Shown here: positions 8,272-16,009 of the stretch, piece by piece
Numbering within the stretch: position 1 is the first letter of the stretch
How the letters are laid out: the number at the start of each line of letters is the position of its first letter
Source of the DNA: an uncultured bacterium
Lineage (GTDB): Bacteria > Bacillota > Clostridia > Lachnospirales > Lachnospiraceae
Reading direction: 5' to 3'
DNA length: 41,665 nt
Assembly (NCBI GenBank): GCA_947567075.1
Contig: CANOLZ010000008.1
Coordinates: forward strand, 1-41,665
Position numbers and translations under genes: made by a program
Notes under the pieces: model-generated
Databases searched by the model: none
What the model saw: only the letters and a program-made list of their open reading frames with translations
What the model was told of the DNA's origin: nothing

Positions 8272-9030
8272 TTGACGATGGAAATCTTAGTAAATGGGGA
8301 TGATTTTGGGAAAAATGAAAATGTTACAACGGCCATTGCAAAATGTTTTGAAAAGGGTATTTTAAGCAGCACTACATTAATGACCAATATGCCCTATGCA
8401 GATGAGGCAGTTAAGATTGCAAGAAAGGAAGGATTTTTCCACAAGGTAGGAATCCATTTGAATTTGACAGAAGGCTTTCCCTTAACAAAAGAGATACAAG
8501 GCTCTCCTCTTTTTTGCGATCAAGATGGAAAGTTCCATGGAAATTTCCACAGGAGCACAAAATACAGGCTCTTCATGGGGAGAAAAGAAAGGGAAATGGC
8601 TGCTTTGGAGATAGATGCCCAGCTTCAGAAATATATGGAGTATGAGCTGCCCATGGGACATTTGGATTCCCACCATCACATTCACACAAATAAGCCAATT
8701 TTGGATGTCATTGTTCCCCTTTTAGAAAAGTATCCTATACGTTCCATGCGCATTAGCAGGAATTTGACAAAGAATTTGTCCCTCCCCCATAAAATATATA
8801 AATCCTATTATAATGGAAGATTAAAGAAACTCCCTGTAAATACCTGCCATTATTTTGGGGGAATAAGGGACTTTAAGGAGTATGGTTTCCTGGCAGGGGA
8901 TGGGAAAAAAATAGAAATTATGCTTCATCCTATGTACAGGGAGGACGGAGGCCTTTTTGACACAGATATGCCAATGGAAGAAGTGGAAGGAATTTTAAAT
9001 ATATGTTCAGCAAAAGCTTTTGTAAAATAA
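8272..9030 (+). CDS. YdjC/ChbG-family carbohydrate deacetylase
   Basis: Predicted metal-dependent deacetylase of the YdjC/ChbG family, which removes N-acetyl groups from N-acetylated sugars or oligosaccharides. The family motifs are intact: 'NGDDFG' at 8-13 (catalytic and metal-binding aspartates), 'GIHLNLTEG' with His62, and 'DSHHHIH' at 132-138 with metal-ligand histidines. The length of about 250 is normal. The frame begins with TTG at 8272, five bases after AAGGAG. An ATG at 8278 is a close alternative. There is no signal peptide, so it should act in the cytoplasm, for example on a nucleotide- or lipid-linked amino sugar before export. Its 3' end overlaps the yfhO-like gene by 28 bases, so the two are translationally linked and probably work on the same glycan. 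Confidence 0.85.
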   Translation: MTMEILVNGDDFGKNENVTTAIAKCFEKGILSSTTLMTNMPYADEAVKIARKEGFFHKVGIHLNLTEGFPLTKEIQGSPLFCDQDGKFHGNFHRSTKYRLFMGRKEREMAALEIDAQLQKYMEYELPMGHLDSHHHIHTNKPILDVIVPLLEKYPIRSMRISRNLTKNLSLPHKIYKSYYNGRLKKLPVNTCHYFGGIRDFKEYGFLAGDGKKIEIMLHPMYREDGGLFDTDMPMEEVEGILNICSAKAFVK

Positions 9031-11717
9031 AGTATTTTATTCCATCTTTTGTTACTATGATTTTATTTTCTAGTATTTTGTGGGCAAAGGGTATTTTTCC
9101 TTTTGGGGAGAAAACTATTGATTATTATGATATGGCCCAGCAAATTGCAGCTTTTTACTATCACATTTATGATGTCCTTCATGGAGAAAAGTCATTATTT
9201 TTTGACTGGTATACAGCCCTTGGAGTGAATATGGCTATGAGTACATCTGGGTGCAGTCAATTAAGCATCTTTCATATATTTTTCCTCTTTGTGCCAAGGG
9301 ACATGCTTTTAGAAAGCCTTTCTATTTTTCATATGTTGAAAATGATGTGTATGGCTTTTACAATGTATTTTTACCTTCATAAAAGAAGAAAGGCGCCTTA
9401 TTTTTTTCAACTGGCTTTCAGTGTGGGATATGCCTTTTCTGGATTTGTCATGATGCTCTATATTACAAATCAATGGATGGATATTGGCGTTCTTTTTCCA
9501 CTCCTTATGCTGGGAGCGGAGAAGGTTTATGAAGAAGGAAAAGCTGCCTTGTACGTAACAATCTTAAGCCTTTGCCTTATAAACAGTTATTATTTGACTT
9601 TTATGATCTTACTTTATATATTTTTAAGAAGGGGCCTTTCTATTGTCTGCTTCAAGGATAAGGAGAGAAATTTTCATTTATGGGAGCTTGGCCTTGGAAC
9701 TTTGGCTAGTCTTTGCCTTTCCGCTTTTATTGTCCTGCCCCAGCTTTTGCAGACAATGGAGTCTGCCAGATTTGGCAGTGGCATAGAAGGAGGACTTCTC
9801 TCCCAGTATGTCCAAATAATAACACAAGTAAAAGGGGCTTATACTACCCGTTGGTTTACCCTTTTAGGACTCTCCTTAGCAGGTGCGGTGATAGTGAAGG
9901 GATGGATTCATTGTAGAAAAGAGAAAAGGGTTCTTATTTTTACAGGGGCGAATATATGGATGGTTACCTTGGAGCTTTTATTTGAAAGTATTAATTTGTT
10001 ATGGCATTTTGGCTCCTATGTTCAATATCCTATACGAAATGGATTCCTGATCAGCTTTGTAGTATTAGAGACAGCTTGCTTTTTTGCAGGGAGGCTTTAT
10101 GGGGAAGATACAGGCAGCTTTCAAAGACATAAAGTAGGAAGAACAGTTATTGGAATCTTGGCATCTTTTTGCATAGGAGGGGTGGGGATAGCGGTGTACA
10201 GCCAATTTCCCGGACTTCCAGTGAGAAGGGTTTTTCATGTTCTGGCTATCCTTTGCACAATATGTTTTTTTCTATATATAGTTTGGTTACGCCAGAAAAA
10301 ATGGTGGGTCAATGGAATGATTTTTCTTTTAGCAGGGGAACTTCTGTTCTATGGTTTTATTTTCTTTGGAAAGCCTGACTTTATAACAGGATATGGAGAG
10401 GAGCCAGAACAGGAAGGAGAATATATTTTTATTTGTAATGAACTGTCTCAAGCTTTTGGAATGGAGCCAAATACAATGGAAAGGATAAAAAATCCTGATA
10501 CAAGTCTAAATGCTAATTATGGACTTGTATTAAGGCAGCCAACTCTTTCCAACTGGACCCATCTTATTTCTCCCTCCCTTCATGAAGGTGCATCAAAATG
10601 GGGATATAGCCGTCAGTTCACAAGACTTTTGGATGCAGGGGGGACTGTTTTTTCGGATGCTCTCTTAGGGGTAACAAGGACAATCAGCCGTTTTCCACTA
10701 GAAGAGGAGCTGTATAAAGAAATAGACAGGGCCACTGTGACCATTGATCGATCTACAGGAGAAACAGGCACTTATTATCTTTATGAAAATCAGTATACTC
10801 TTCCCCTTGGATTAGTTCTTTCGGAAGATAAGAAGACAGGGAAAACAGGCTATGATTTTATCGATCTTCATAACCAAATGTTTCAAAGATTGGCAAAGTC
10901 CCGTTCTTTAGAAGATATGGGGGAGTTGGTTCAAGTTCTTTATGAGGAAAAAAATGGGGCTATAGATAGGGAAGCTTTGGAAGTGAAAGTGGAAGGAAAA
11001 AAAGCCTTGTATTTATCAGGGGCAGGAGGAGACCGGGAGGAGGAGAATATCCGTATTTTTATTAATGGAAAGGCAGTGGGCATTCCAACTATTAAAAATA
11101 TGGAAAATTTGGATTATCCTGCCCATTTTAATAACAATGGAGTGTTCTTAGGGATATTTGAAAATCAAGAAGTAGAATTGCTTATCCAAAGTTTGGATGA
11201 GAAAGGAAGAGATTATGAGATTCTTGTGAGCAGCCTTGATATGAATAAATTGCAGCGTTTGTGCCAAGCCTATGAAGAGTATGAAGGAAATGTGGAGTTT
11301 GGCAGGAGGGAAAGCCGTATAGAAATGACTGCCTCCAAAGAAGGGGAAATACTTCTTCTTCCTATAGCCTTTGATAAGGGGTGGATTATAGAGGTAAATG
11401 GGAGGAGAAGAGATGACGTAAAGGAAGAAGGGGGGCTTTTTACAGGAATTCCCTTAGAAGAAGGGGAAAACCAAGTTGTAATGAAGTTTCTTCCTTTTGG
11501 AATGAAGCGGGGAGGCATCATTTCGATTATTACCGCCCTTATTCTTTCCATAGGAGGAATACGATATAGTAAGAGAAAGAAAAGAAATAAATGGCCTGTC
11601 CGAATAAAGGGGGAAAGGATAGTGCAATGTATGTATATGGCTCTTTGGTATATAGTAGTAGTAGTACTATATGTAGTGCCTGTTTTTACTGGCATATTAT
11701 GGACTATATGGGGATAA
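9003..11717 (+). CDS. YfhO family GT-C membrane protein
   Basis: Large (904-residue) membrane protein of the YfhO family. In Bacillus and Listeria, YfhO-type proteins glycosylate lipoteichoic acid or similar polymers outside the cell with polyprenyl-phosphate-linked sugars. Here the first extracytoplasmic loop has 'IDYYDMAQQ' (Asp40, Asp43) and 'FFDWYTALGVNMA', typical of the family. About twelve helices extend to residue ~470. A soluble extracytoplasmic domain follows (about 475-850), with a beta-rich end ('LLPIAFDKGWIIEVNG') as in YfhO, and one or two final helices. The start overlaps the deacetylase gene by 28 bases and AAGGA lies 12 bases upstream. Linkage to a deacetylase suggests that the transferred sugar or the polymer carries a free amino group. 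The substrate is not determined. Confidence 0.88.
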   Translation: MFSKSFCKIKYFIPSFVTMILFSSILWAKGIFPFGEKTIDYYDMAQQIAAFYYHIYDVLHGEKSLFFDWYTALGVNMAMSTSGCSQLSIFHIFFLFVPRDMLLESLSIFHMLKMMCMAFTMYFYLHKRRKAPYFFQLAFSVGYAFSGFVMMLYITNQWMDIGVLFPLLMLGAEKVYEEGKAALYVTILSLCLINSYYLTFMILLYIFLRRGLSIVCFKDKERNFHLWELGLGTLASLCLSAFIVLPQLLQTMESARFGSGIEGGLLSQYVQIITQVKGAYTTRWFTLLGLSLAGAVIVKGWIHCRKEKRVLIFTGANIWMVTLELLFESINLLWHFGSYVQYPIRNGFLISFVVLETACFFAGRLYGEDTGSFQRHKVGRTVIGILASFCIGGVGIAVYSQFPGLPVRRVFHVLAILCTICFFLYIVWLRQKKWWVNGMIFLLAGELLFYGFIFFGKPDFITGYGEEPEQEGEYIFICNELSQAFGMEPNTMERIKNPDTSLNANYGLVLRQPTLSNWTHLISPSLHEGASKWGYSRQFTRLLDAGGTVFSDALLGVTRTISRFPLEEELYKEIDRATVTIDRSTGETGTYYLYENQYTLPLGLVLSEDKKTGKTGYDFIDLHNQMFQRLAKSRSLEDMGELVQVLYEEKNGAIDREALEVKVEGKKALYLSGAGGDREEENIRIFINGKAVGIPTIKNMENLDYPAHFNNNGVFLGIFENQEVELLIQSLDEKGRDYEILVSSLDMNKLQRLCQAYEEYEGNVEFGRRESRIEMTASKEGEILLLPIAFDKGWIIEVNGRRRDDVKEEGGLFTGIPLEEGENQVVMKFLPFGMKRGGIISIITALILSIGGIRYSKRKKRNKWPVRIKGERIVQCMYMALWYIVVVVLYVVPVFTGILWTIWG

Positions 11718-11771
11718 GTGGATTTTTAACTCAGGACGTGATATACTATGGAGAAAGGCAGAGGTAGAGAT

Positions 11772-12854
11772 ATGCTTGGGAATATAATACAAATGATGCT
11801 TATTTTTTTCTGGATGGTTTTAACTCCTGCAGGGATAGGAATGACATGGACAAGACAGATGAGACGTTACCATCACTCCGTTTTTATGGCGGCTGTCATG
11901 GGATGGATGACAATGTTTGCCTTAGCCCAGCTTTTGGCAGTTCCTCTTATTATTGGTGTGCAAGCATCCCTCCATGTGTTTACTTATAGCTGGGGCGGAA
12001 TTGTCCTAATGACTTTTATTTTTTCTATAATAATCAATAGAAAAAGGATGAAAGAGATTTTTCAACATCAGAAAAGGCGCTTGTCCAGGCTGAGGGCTGA
12101 GAAATATGTAAGTCTTATTCTTGTTCTCACTCTTATAAATATTGTCTTCCAGGCAGCAAGCATTGCCTATTTATGGTTTGATCATTATGATGATATTCGT
12201 TATGTTGCGACGGCTGTGGACGCTTATTTTACAGATACCATGTTAAAAATTGAGCCAGTTTCTGGTCAGTATACAGGAAGGCCTGTAGGAGAAATGTGGA
12301 AAGATGCAGTAGCCCCTATTAATATTTTCTGGGCCCTTCTTAGCAAATTAGTTATGACCCATCCTGCAATTTTCATGCATATGATTGTTCCCTTTATTTT
12401 TATAATATATGCCTATTGCATTTTTTCTATTATTGGAGATAGACTTTTTAGGGGGAATGACAAACAGTGGGCAGTGTATATGCTTGTATTAAGTCTTGTA
12501 GTAATCTTTGGCCATTATGGTGTTCATGGGAACTTGACTTCTTCTTTAATGACAGGATTATGGTGGGGAAAAGGAATGCAGGCAGCTCTTTGTATCCCTT
12601 TTATCTTTGCTCTATTTCTCTTGATTATGGATGAAGAAGAAAATAACATATATTATCCGGCTCTTTTTTGTACAATGACAGCTTCTTGTCTTATGACAAC
12701 TATGTCTGCAATTATTCCTACGACAATGGTGGGAGCTTATGGGTTGGTTCATGGGATTTCCAGACGAAAGGTAAGACCTTTCCTTTATGGGATCGTCTGC
12801 TGCCTTCCTAATGTATGTTACGGACTTTTGTACTATGTAGTGAGAGGATGGTAA
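11772..12854 (+). CDS. DUF6077 protein, N-terminal part of a split gene
   Basis: N-terminal membrane half of a DUF6077 protein. It has helices aligned with those of the copies at 3431 and 30103, the acidic loop 'HYDDIRYV' (Asp140-Asp141 counted from 11772) at the GT-C position, and 'MTHPAIFMH' matching 'FTHPAIIIH' of the 3431 copy. An ATG at 11748 is in frame, but the 11772 ATG lies 7 bases after AGAGG and begins exactly where the 3431 homologue begins. The reading frame ends at TAA (12852-12854), immediately followed by TGA and then the ATG of the second half in the same frame. Alone it would lack the later helices and the RQY domain. It could be a nonsense-inactivated gene or a true two-subunit enzyme. 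Confidence 0.7.
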   Translation: MLGNIIQMMLIFFWMVLTPAGIGMTWTRQMRRYHHSVFMAAVMGWMTMFALAQLLAVPLIIGVQASLHVFTYSWGGIVLMTFIFSIIINRKRMKEIFQHQKRRLSRLRAEKYVSLILVLTLINIVFQAASIAYLWFDHYDDIRYVATAVDAYFTDTMLKIEPVSGQYTGRPVGEMWKDAVAPINIFWALLSKLVMTHPAIFMHMIVPFIFIIYAYCIFSIIGDRLFRGNDKQWAVYMLVLSLVVIFGHYGVHGNLTSSLMTGLWWGKGMQAALCIPFIFALFLLIMDEEENNIYYPALFCTMTASCLMTTMSAIIPTTMVGAYGLVHGISRRKVRPFLYGIVCCLPNVCYGLLYYVVRGW

Positions 12855-12857
12855 TGA
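12852..12857 (+). other. Tandem in-frame stops TAA TGA splitting the DUF6077 gene
   Basis: The codons read TGG TAA TGA AAG ATG, all in one frame, joining the N-terminal and C-terminal DUF6077 ORFs. Because both sides share a frame, a single base indel cannot explain the break. Point mutations, a compensated indel or a real gene boundary are the options. Confidence 0.85.
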
Positions 12858-12860
12858 AAG

Positions 12861-13631
12861 ATGAATGGAATGGACAGAGTGATTTTTAATTTTAAGGAAC
12901 TTTCTGGAAATGGCACCTTACTAGCTGTTTTTTTTCTTGCCCTGCTTATTTTATGGCTTCATGAAGAACAGAGAGAATGGAGGATACGAATCATTTATCC
13001 GTCCCTTTTTCTGCTTTTTTTTATGCTGAATCCTATTTTGATGGAGTTTGTCTGGGTTCCTATTTTTTATGGAGAAACAGAACTGTATACAGTGTCCCGC
13101 ATGTATGTATTTCTTCCTGTTGTTTTTGTCATTGCTTATTTATTTACCATAATATTGCTTAAGGTGAAAGAGACGAAGAAGCGGGTGGGGGCAATAGCAG
13201 GCATAGGTGGCATTCTTATTTTGACAAGTGAGACTGTCTATACAGATGATGGAATGAAACTTCCTGAGAACCTTTATGGGGTGCCCCAAAGCGTAGTGGA
13301 AATCAGCGAAAGGATTTTTTTAGATCAGGATAAGGCTAAGCTCATTGTTCCCAACGATATGGAACAGTACTTTAGACAGTATTCAGCGAATATACAGATT
13401 TACAGTCAAAGGGCAGGGGAGGAAGGTGCAGCAGAAGTAGCTGGACAAATGGCCCAGCAGTGGCCAGACATTAAAGTCATTACGAGAAATGCCGCTGCCC
13501 ATGATGTTGACGTTTTAGTTTTCAACATTGAACAACATGGTTTTAGCGACTCACCAGCTGATTATGGTTATGAATTTTATGATAATATTGGCCACTATGA
13601 TCTGTATCGAAAAAAAAAGAACAAAAGTTGA
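12861..13631 (+). CDS. DUF6077 protein, C-terminal part of a split gene
   Basis: C-terminal half of the DUF6077 protein begun at 11772: four or so helices, the segment 'ELYTVSRMYVFLP' corresponding to 'VDVYWRLWWILP' of the intact 30103 copy, and the soluble extracytoplasmic domain. That domain has 'PNDMEQYFRQYSANIQ', 'HDVDVLVFN' and the closing 'GHYDLYRKKK', all matched in the 3431 copy. It starts 6 bases after the upstream stop. No strong Shine-Dalgarno is present (GAGGATGG is about 12 bases away), so if it is translated it would be by reinitiation after the first half. Both halves are otherwise undamaged, which suggests a recent break or continued use as two chains. Confidence 0.65.
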   Translation: MNGMDRVIFNFKELSGNGTLLAVFFLALLILWLHEEQREWRIRIIYPSLFLLFFMLNPILMEFVWVPIFYGETELYTVSRMYVFLPVVFVIAYLFTIILLKVKETKKRVGAIAGIGGILILTSETVYTDDGMKLPENLYGVPQSVVEISERIFLDQDKAKLIVPNDMEQYFRQYSANIQIYSQRAGEEGAAEVAGQMAQQWPDIKVITRNAAAHDVDVLVFNIEQHGFSDSPADYGYEFYDNIGHYDLYRKKKNKS

Positions 13632-13679
13632 GGGAAAGCTTTTAGCAGCTTTGGAATGGGGAAAGGCATGGGAAGCATC

Positions 13680-14480
13680 ATGAAAAAATGGAATATTTCA
13701 AAAGTGAAGAAAGGAATCCATGATATCTGCCTGGCAGGAGGAGTTTTTATGGCAGCTTTATTCTTGTCAAGAAAGGTTTTTCTAATCATGGCAGCTTTTG
13801 GGGTATTCAGTTATTTTATGTTAAAAAAAAGAAAGGGGAACAAAAGCCTTGTTTTGCTGTGCATTGTCCTTCTGATGATTTTTGGAAATATGGTTTACAA
13901 TGTTTTTCGTCTTGAAGGAATTCTGCCTTTCTATCAATATCATACACAGGCTATGTATCATGAAACATTTGTAGAAGAGGGCATTTATCCAGACTTATTT
14001 TTCAGGCTGCTTTTGAAAAATAAGTCGGTTTCTGTGAGGGATAATTTATTATCAAGGGAAGAGATAGAAAAGACAAAGGATCATTACTATAAAAGTGGAA
14101 AGTCTGACTTTTATCCATATTATCATGGGTGGAATACATATAATTTTGTGGAAGCTTTTTCTAAGGAAGTTGTCAGGGATGCTGCCTTAAATGGGCAAGA
14201 GATATCTGAAGAAGTGAGGAACAGAGATTTTTTAGATTTTGGAGCAGTCAATGATATGCTGCGTTATACTTTTCTTCTAAGCAAATATGAGGGAGAGATG
14301 GGAAGATATTTTAACCATTATTGGTATTATAATCATTTCATTGATTCTGAGATCCATATGTATGTTTGTTTAAAAGGGTTGGAAGAAAGCAGGGAACTGG
14401 TTGTACTGTGGGAGGAAGATAGCCTGGAACATATTTATGTCATGTCCAGGGAGTATTATGAGGAGGAGGTGGAGAAGTAA
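13680..14480 (+). CDS. Unknown membrane-anchored protein with extracytoplasmic domain
   Basis: I do not recognise this protein. Two or three helices near the N-terminus (about residues 15-70) are followed by a soluble domain of about 190 residues. That domain is rich in Tyr, Asp, Glu and His, with aromatic clusters such as 'FYPYYHGWNTYNF' and 'YFNHYWYYNHF'. If the helices place it outside, this domain could bind sugar. In-frame ATGs occur at 13656, 13668 and 13680. The last has GGGAAG five bases upstream and gives 'MKKWN', a normal basic N-terminus. The gene shares one base with the next (TAATG, 14478-14482), so the two are translationally coupled. I infer that it is an accessory subunit for the GT-C-like protein downstream, with no family evidence. 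Confidence 0.62.
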   Translation: MKKWNISKVKKGIHDICLAGGVFMAALFLSRKVFLIMAAFGVFSYFMLKKRKGNKSLVLLCIVLLMIFGNMVYNVFRLEGILPFYQYHTQAMYHETFVEEGIYPDLFFRLLLKNKSVSVRDNLLSREEIEKTKDHYYKSGKSDFYPYYHGWNTYNFVEAFSKEVVRDAALNGQEISEEVRNRDFLDFGAVNDMLRYTFLLSKYEGEMGRYFNHYWYYNHFIDSEIHMYVCLKGLEESRELVVLWEEDSLEHIYVMSREYYEEEVEK

Positions 14481-15997
14481 TGGATGAAGGGGTAGAACAA
14501 CTCCTTTCCCATTTAACAGAAGGCTATTTTCTTATGCAGGTCTTTGTCATATGGGGACTTTTTTTAACAGGCTTTCTTTTTTTATATATTATCCGGGAAA
14601 AAATGCCCCATTCATGGGCTCTTTTGCTAAGTTTTCCAATGGGTATCAGCCTTTGGATACTAGGGGGATTTTTCCTCCTTATTACAGGAATACCATTACA
14701 TCCTGTCAGCATTGGAATGATAGTGCTCTTAGGGGCTGTGATAGGTGGAATATGGAGAAACACTTACTATCATTGGAGACAAATATTGGATAAAGATTGG
14801 AAAAACAAATGGAAATTACTAAAGCTTCTCTGTTTTGGAAGTGCATTGGTTTTTGCTGGTTCTATTTTAGCAGTTTCTGGTTTACTAAGGGTTAGCATTT
14901 CCAATGATTCTGTTTATTATTATTCTATGTATCCAAGGATCCTTGTGGAAAAAGGAAGACTTCTGCCAGTATTCGATTCTTTTCTCACAGATGCTGGTCA
15001 GGGAACAGCTGTTTTAGGCACTTTGCCTTTCTTCTTTGGATTTGAACAGAGCTTTGGCATTCAGAGTTTTTTAGGATTGAATTTTCTCCTTATTTTTGTA
15101 CAAGCAGTGTACGAGGAGTCTTTAAAATCGTTAAGTCGAAAAAAGGCTCTTATTGTGACAGCAATGTCCAGTCTGTTTTTAGGAACCTCAGCTCCTTTTC
15201 TTATTATGGAAAAATGGATGATGTCTAACCATTATATGATGGTATTTCTCTTTCTCGTTTTTTATTTGGCGTGGAGAGGGCAGGGAGAAGAGAAAAAGAG
15301 CATTGATTTTCATATAGTATCGAGTATTTTTGCTGCCTCTTTGTCCACACTTCGGATGGAAGGAGGAATGATTCTATGCTTTATGATTTTATGCATATCC
15401 CTGTTAACTTATGGAAATAAACGGTTGTTTTTTGTATATTGGCTTCCAGTGGCCTTCATCCAAACTACCTATTATATGAAAATTTTTATGTTTATGGAAT
15501 TAAATCCTGCTTACCAATTTTTAAGTGAAAAGAAAGCAGGGGTTCAGATAGGGCTTTTGGCTGTCTTATTTATCTATTTATCTTTTATAAGACATCGGCT
15601 GCCTTGGAATCTGGAACAGCAGATGCCAGGAATTATATTAGGCTGTCTTGCCCTTGGAAATGTACTTTTACTTATGATAAATCCTTTTATTTATATAGAA
15701 AATATAAAGGCATTTGCCTCTAATTTTTTTCACCAAAGTGGATGGGGATTTTTTGTATGTTTTGTAGTTATTTTACTCATTAGCCTTCCCAAGGGGCAAT
15801 ATCATTTTGGCTATATGGATTTGGTGTGGACTGGCTATTTCCTGTTAGGAGTGGCAGTGTGCTGGGCCAGGGATGGCATATTAAGGGAAGGAGTGGGGGA
15901 TTCTGGAAATAGAGTCATGCTCCAGGCAGTCCCTTTTGTTGTATATGCTTTGACAATAAGGATAGTAGATTGTATAAAGGACGAGAGGAATGAATAA
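14480..15997 (+). CDS. GT-C-like multi-spanning membrane protein
   Basis: A 505-residue protein with about a dozen hydrophobic helices. The loop after the first helix group reads 'RVSISNDSVYYYSMYPRIL' (Asn142-Asp143), in the place where GT-C enzymes carry their catalytic acid, followed by 'DAGQGTAVLGTLPFFFGFE'. Unlike its neighbours it lacks a large C-terminal soluble domain, which may be supplied by the coupled gene at 13680. AGGAGGAGG stands ten bases before the ATG, inside the end of the preceding gene, and the two genes overlap by one base. Assignment to the GT-C superfamily is inferred from topology and the loop motif; no named family is recognised. An O-antigen-ligase or polymerase type function cannot be excluded. 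Confidence 0.65.
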   Translation: MDEGVEQLLSHLTEGYFLMQVFVIWGLFLTGFLFLYIIREKMPHSWALLLSFPMGISLWILGGFFLLITGIPLHPVSIGMIVLLGAVIGGIWRNTYYHWRQILDKDWKNKWKLLKLLCFGSALVFAGSILAVSGLLRVSISNDSVYYYSMYPRILVEKGRLLPVFDSFLTDAGQGTAVLGTLPFFFGFEQSFGIQSFLGLNFLLIFVQAVYEESLKSLSRKKALIVTAMSSLFLGTSAPFLIMEKWMMSNHYMMVFLFLVFYLAWRGQGEEKKSIDFHIVSSIFAASLSTLRMEGGMILCFMILCISLLTYGNKRLFFVYWLPVAFIQTTYYMKIFMFMELNPAYQFLSEKKAGVQIGLLAVLFIYLSFIRHRLPWNLEQQMPGIILGCLALGNVLLLMINPFIYIENIKAFASNFFHQSGWGFFVCFVVILLISLPKGQYHFGYMDLVWTGYFLLGVAVCWARDGILREGVGDSGNRVMLQAVPFVVYALTIRIVDCIKDERNE

Positions 15998-16009
15998 AAG
16001 GAGTGACAG

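Noticed and set aside
11270..11695. 141-codon reverse-strand ORF inside the YfhO gene
   Set aside because: It lies wholly within a well-supported forward gene, has no family motifs and no suitable ribosome binding site.
11772..13631. Simple frameshift as the cause of the split DUF6077 gene
   Set aside because: Both halves are in the same reading frame, so a single indel cannot produce the break. Tandem in-frame stops are seen instead.
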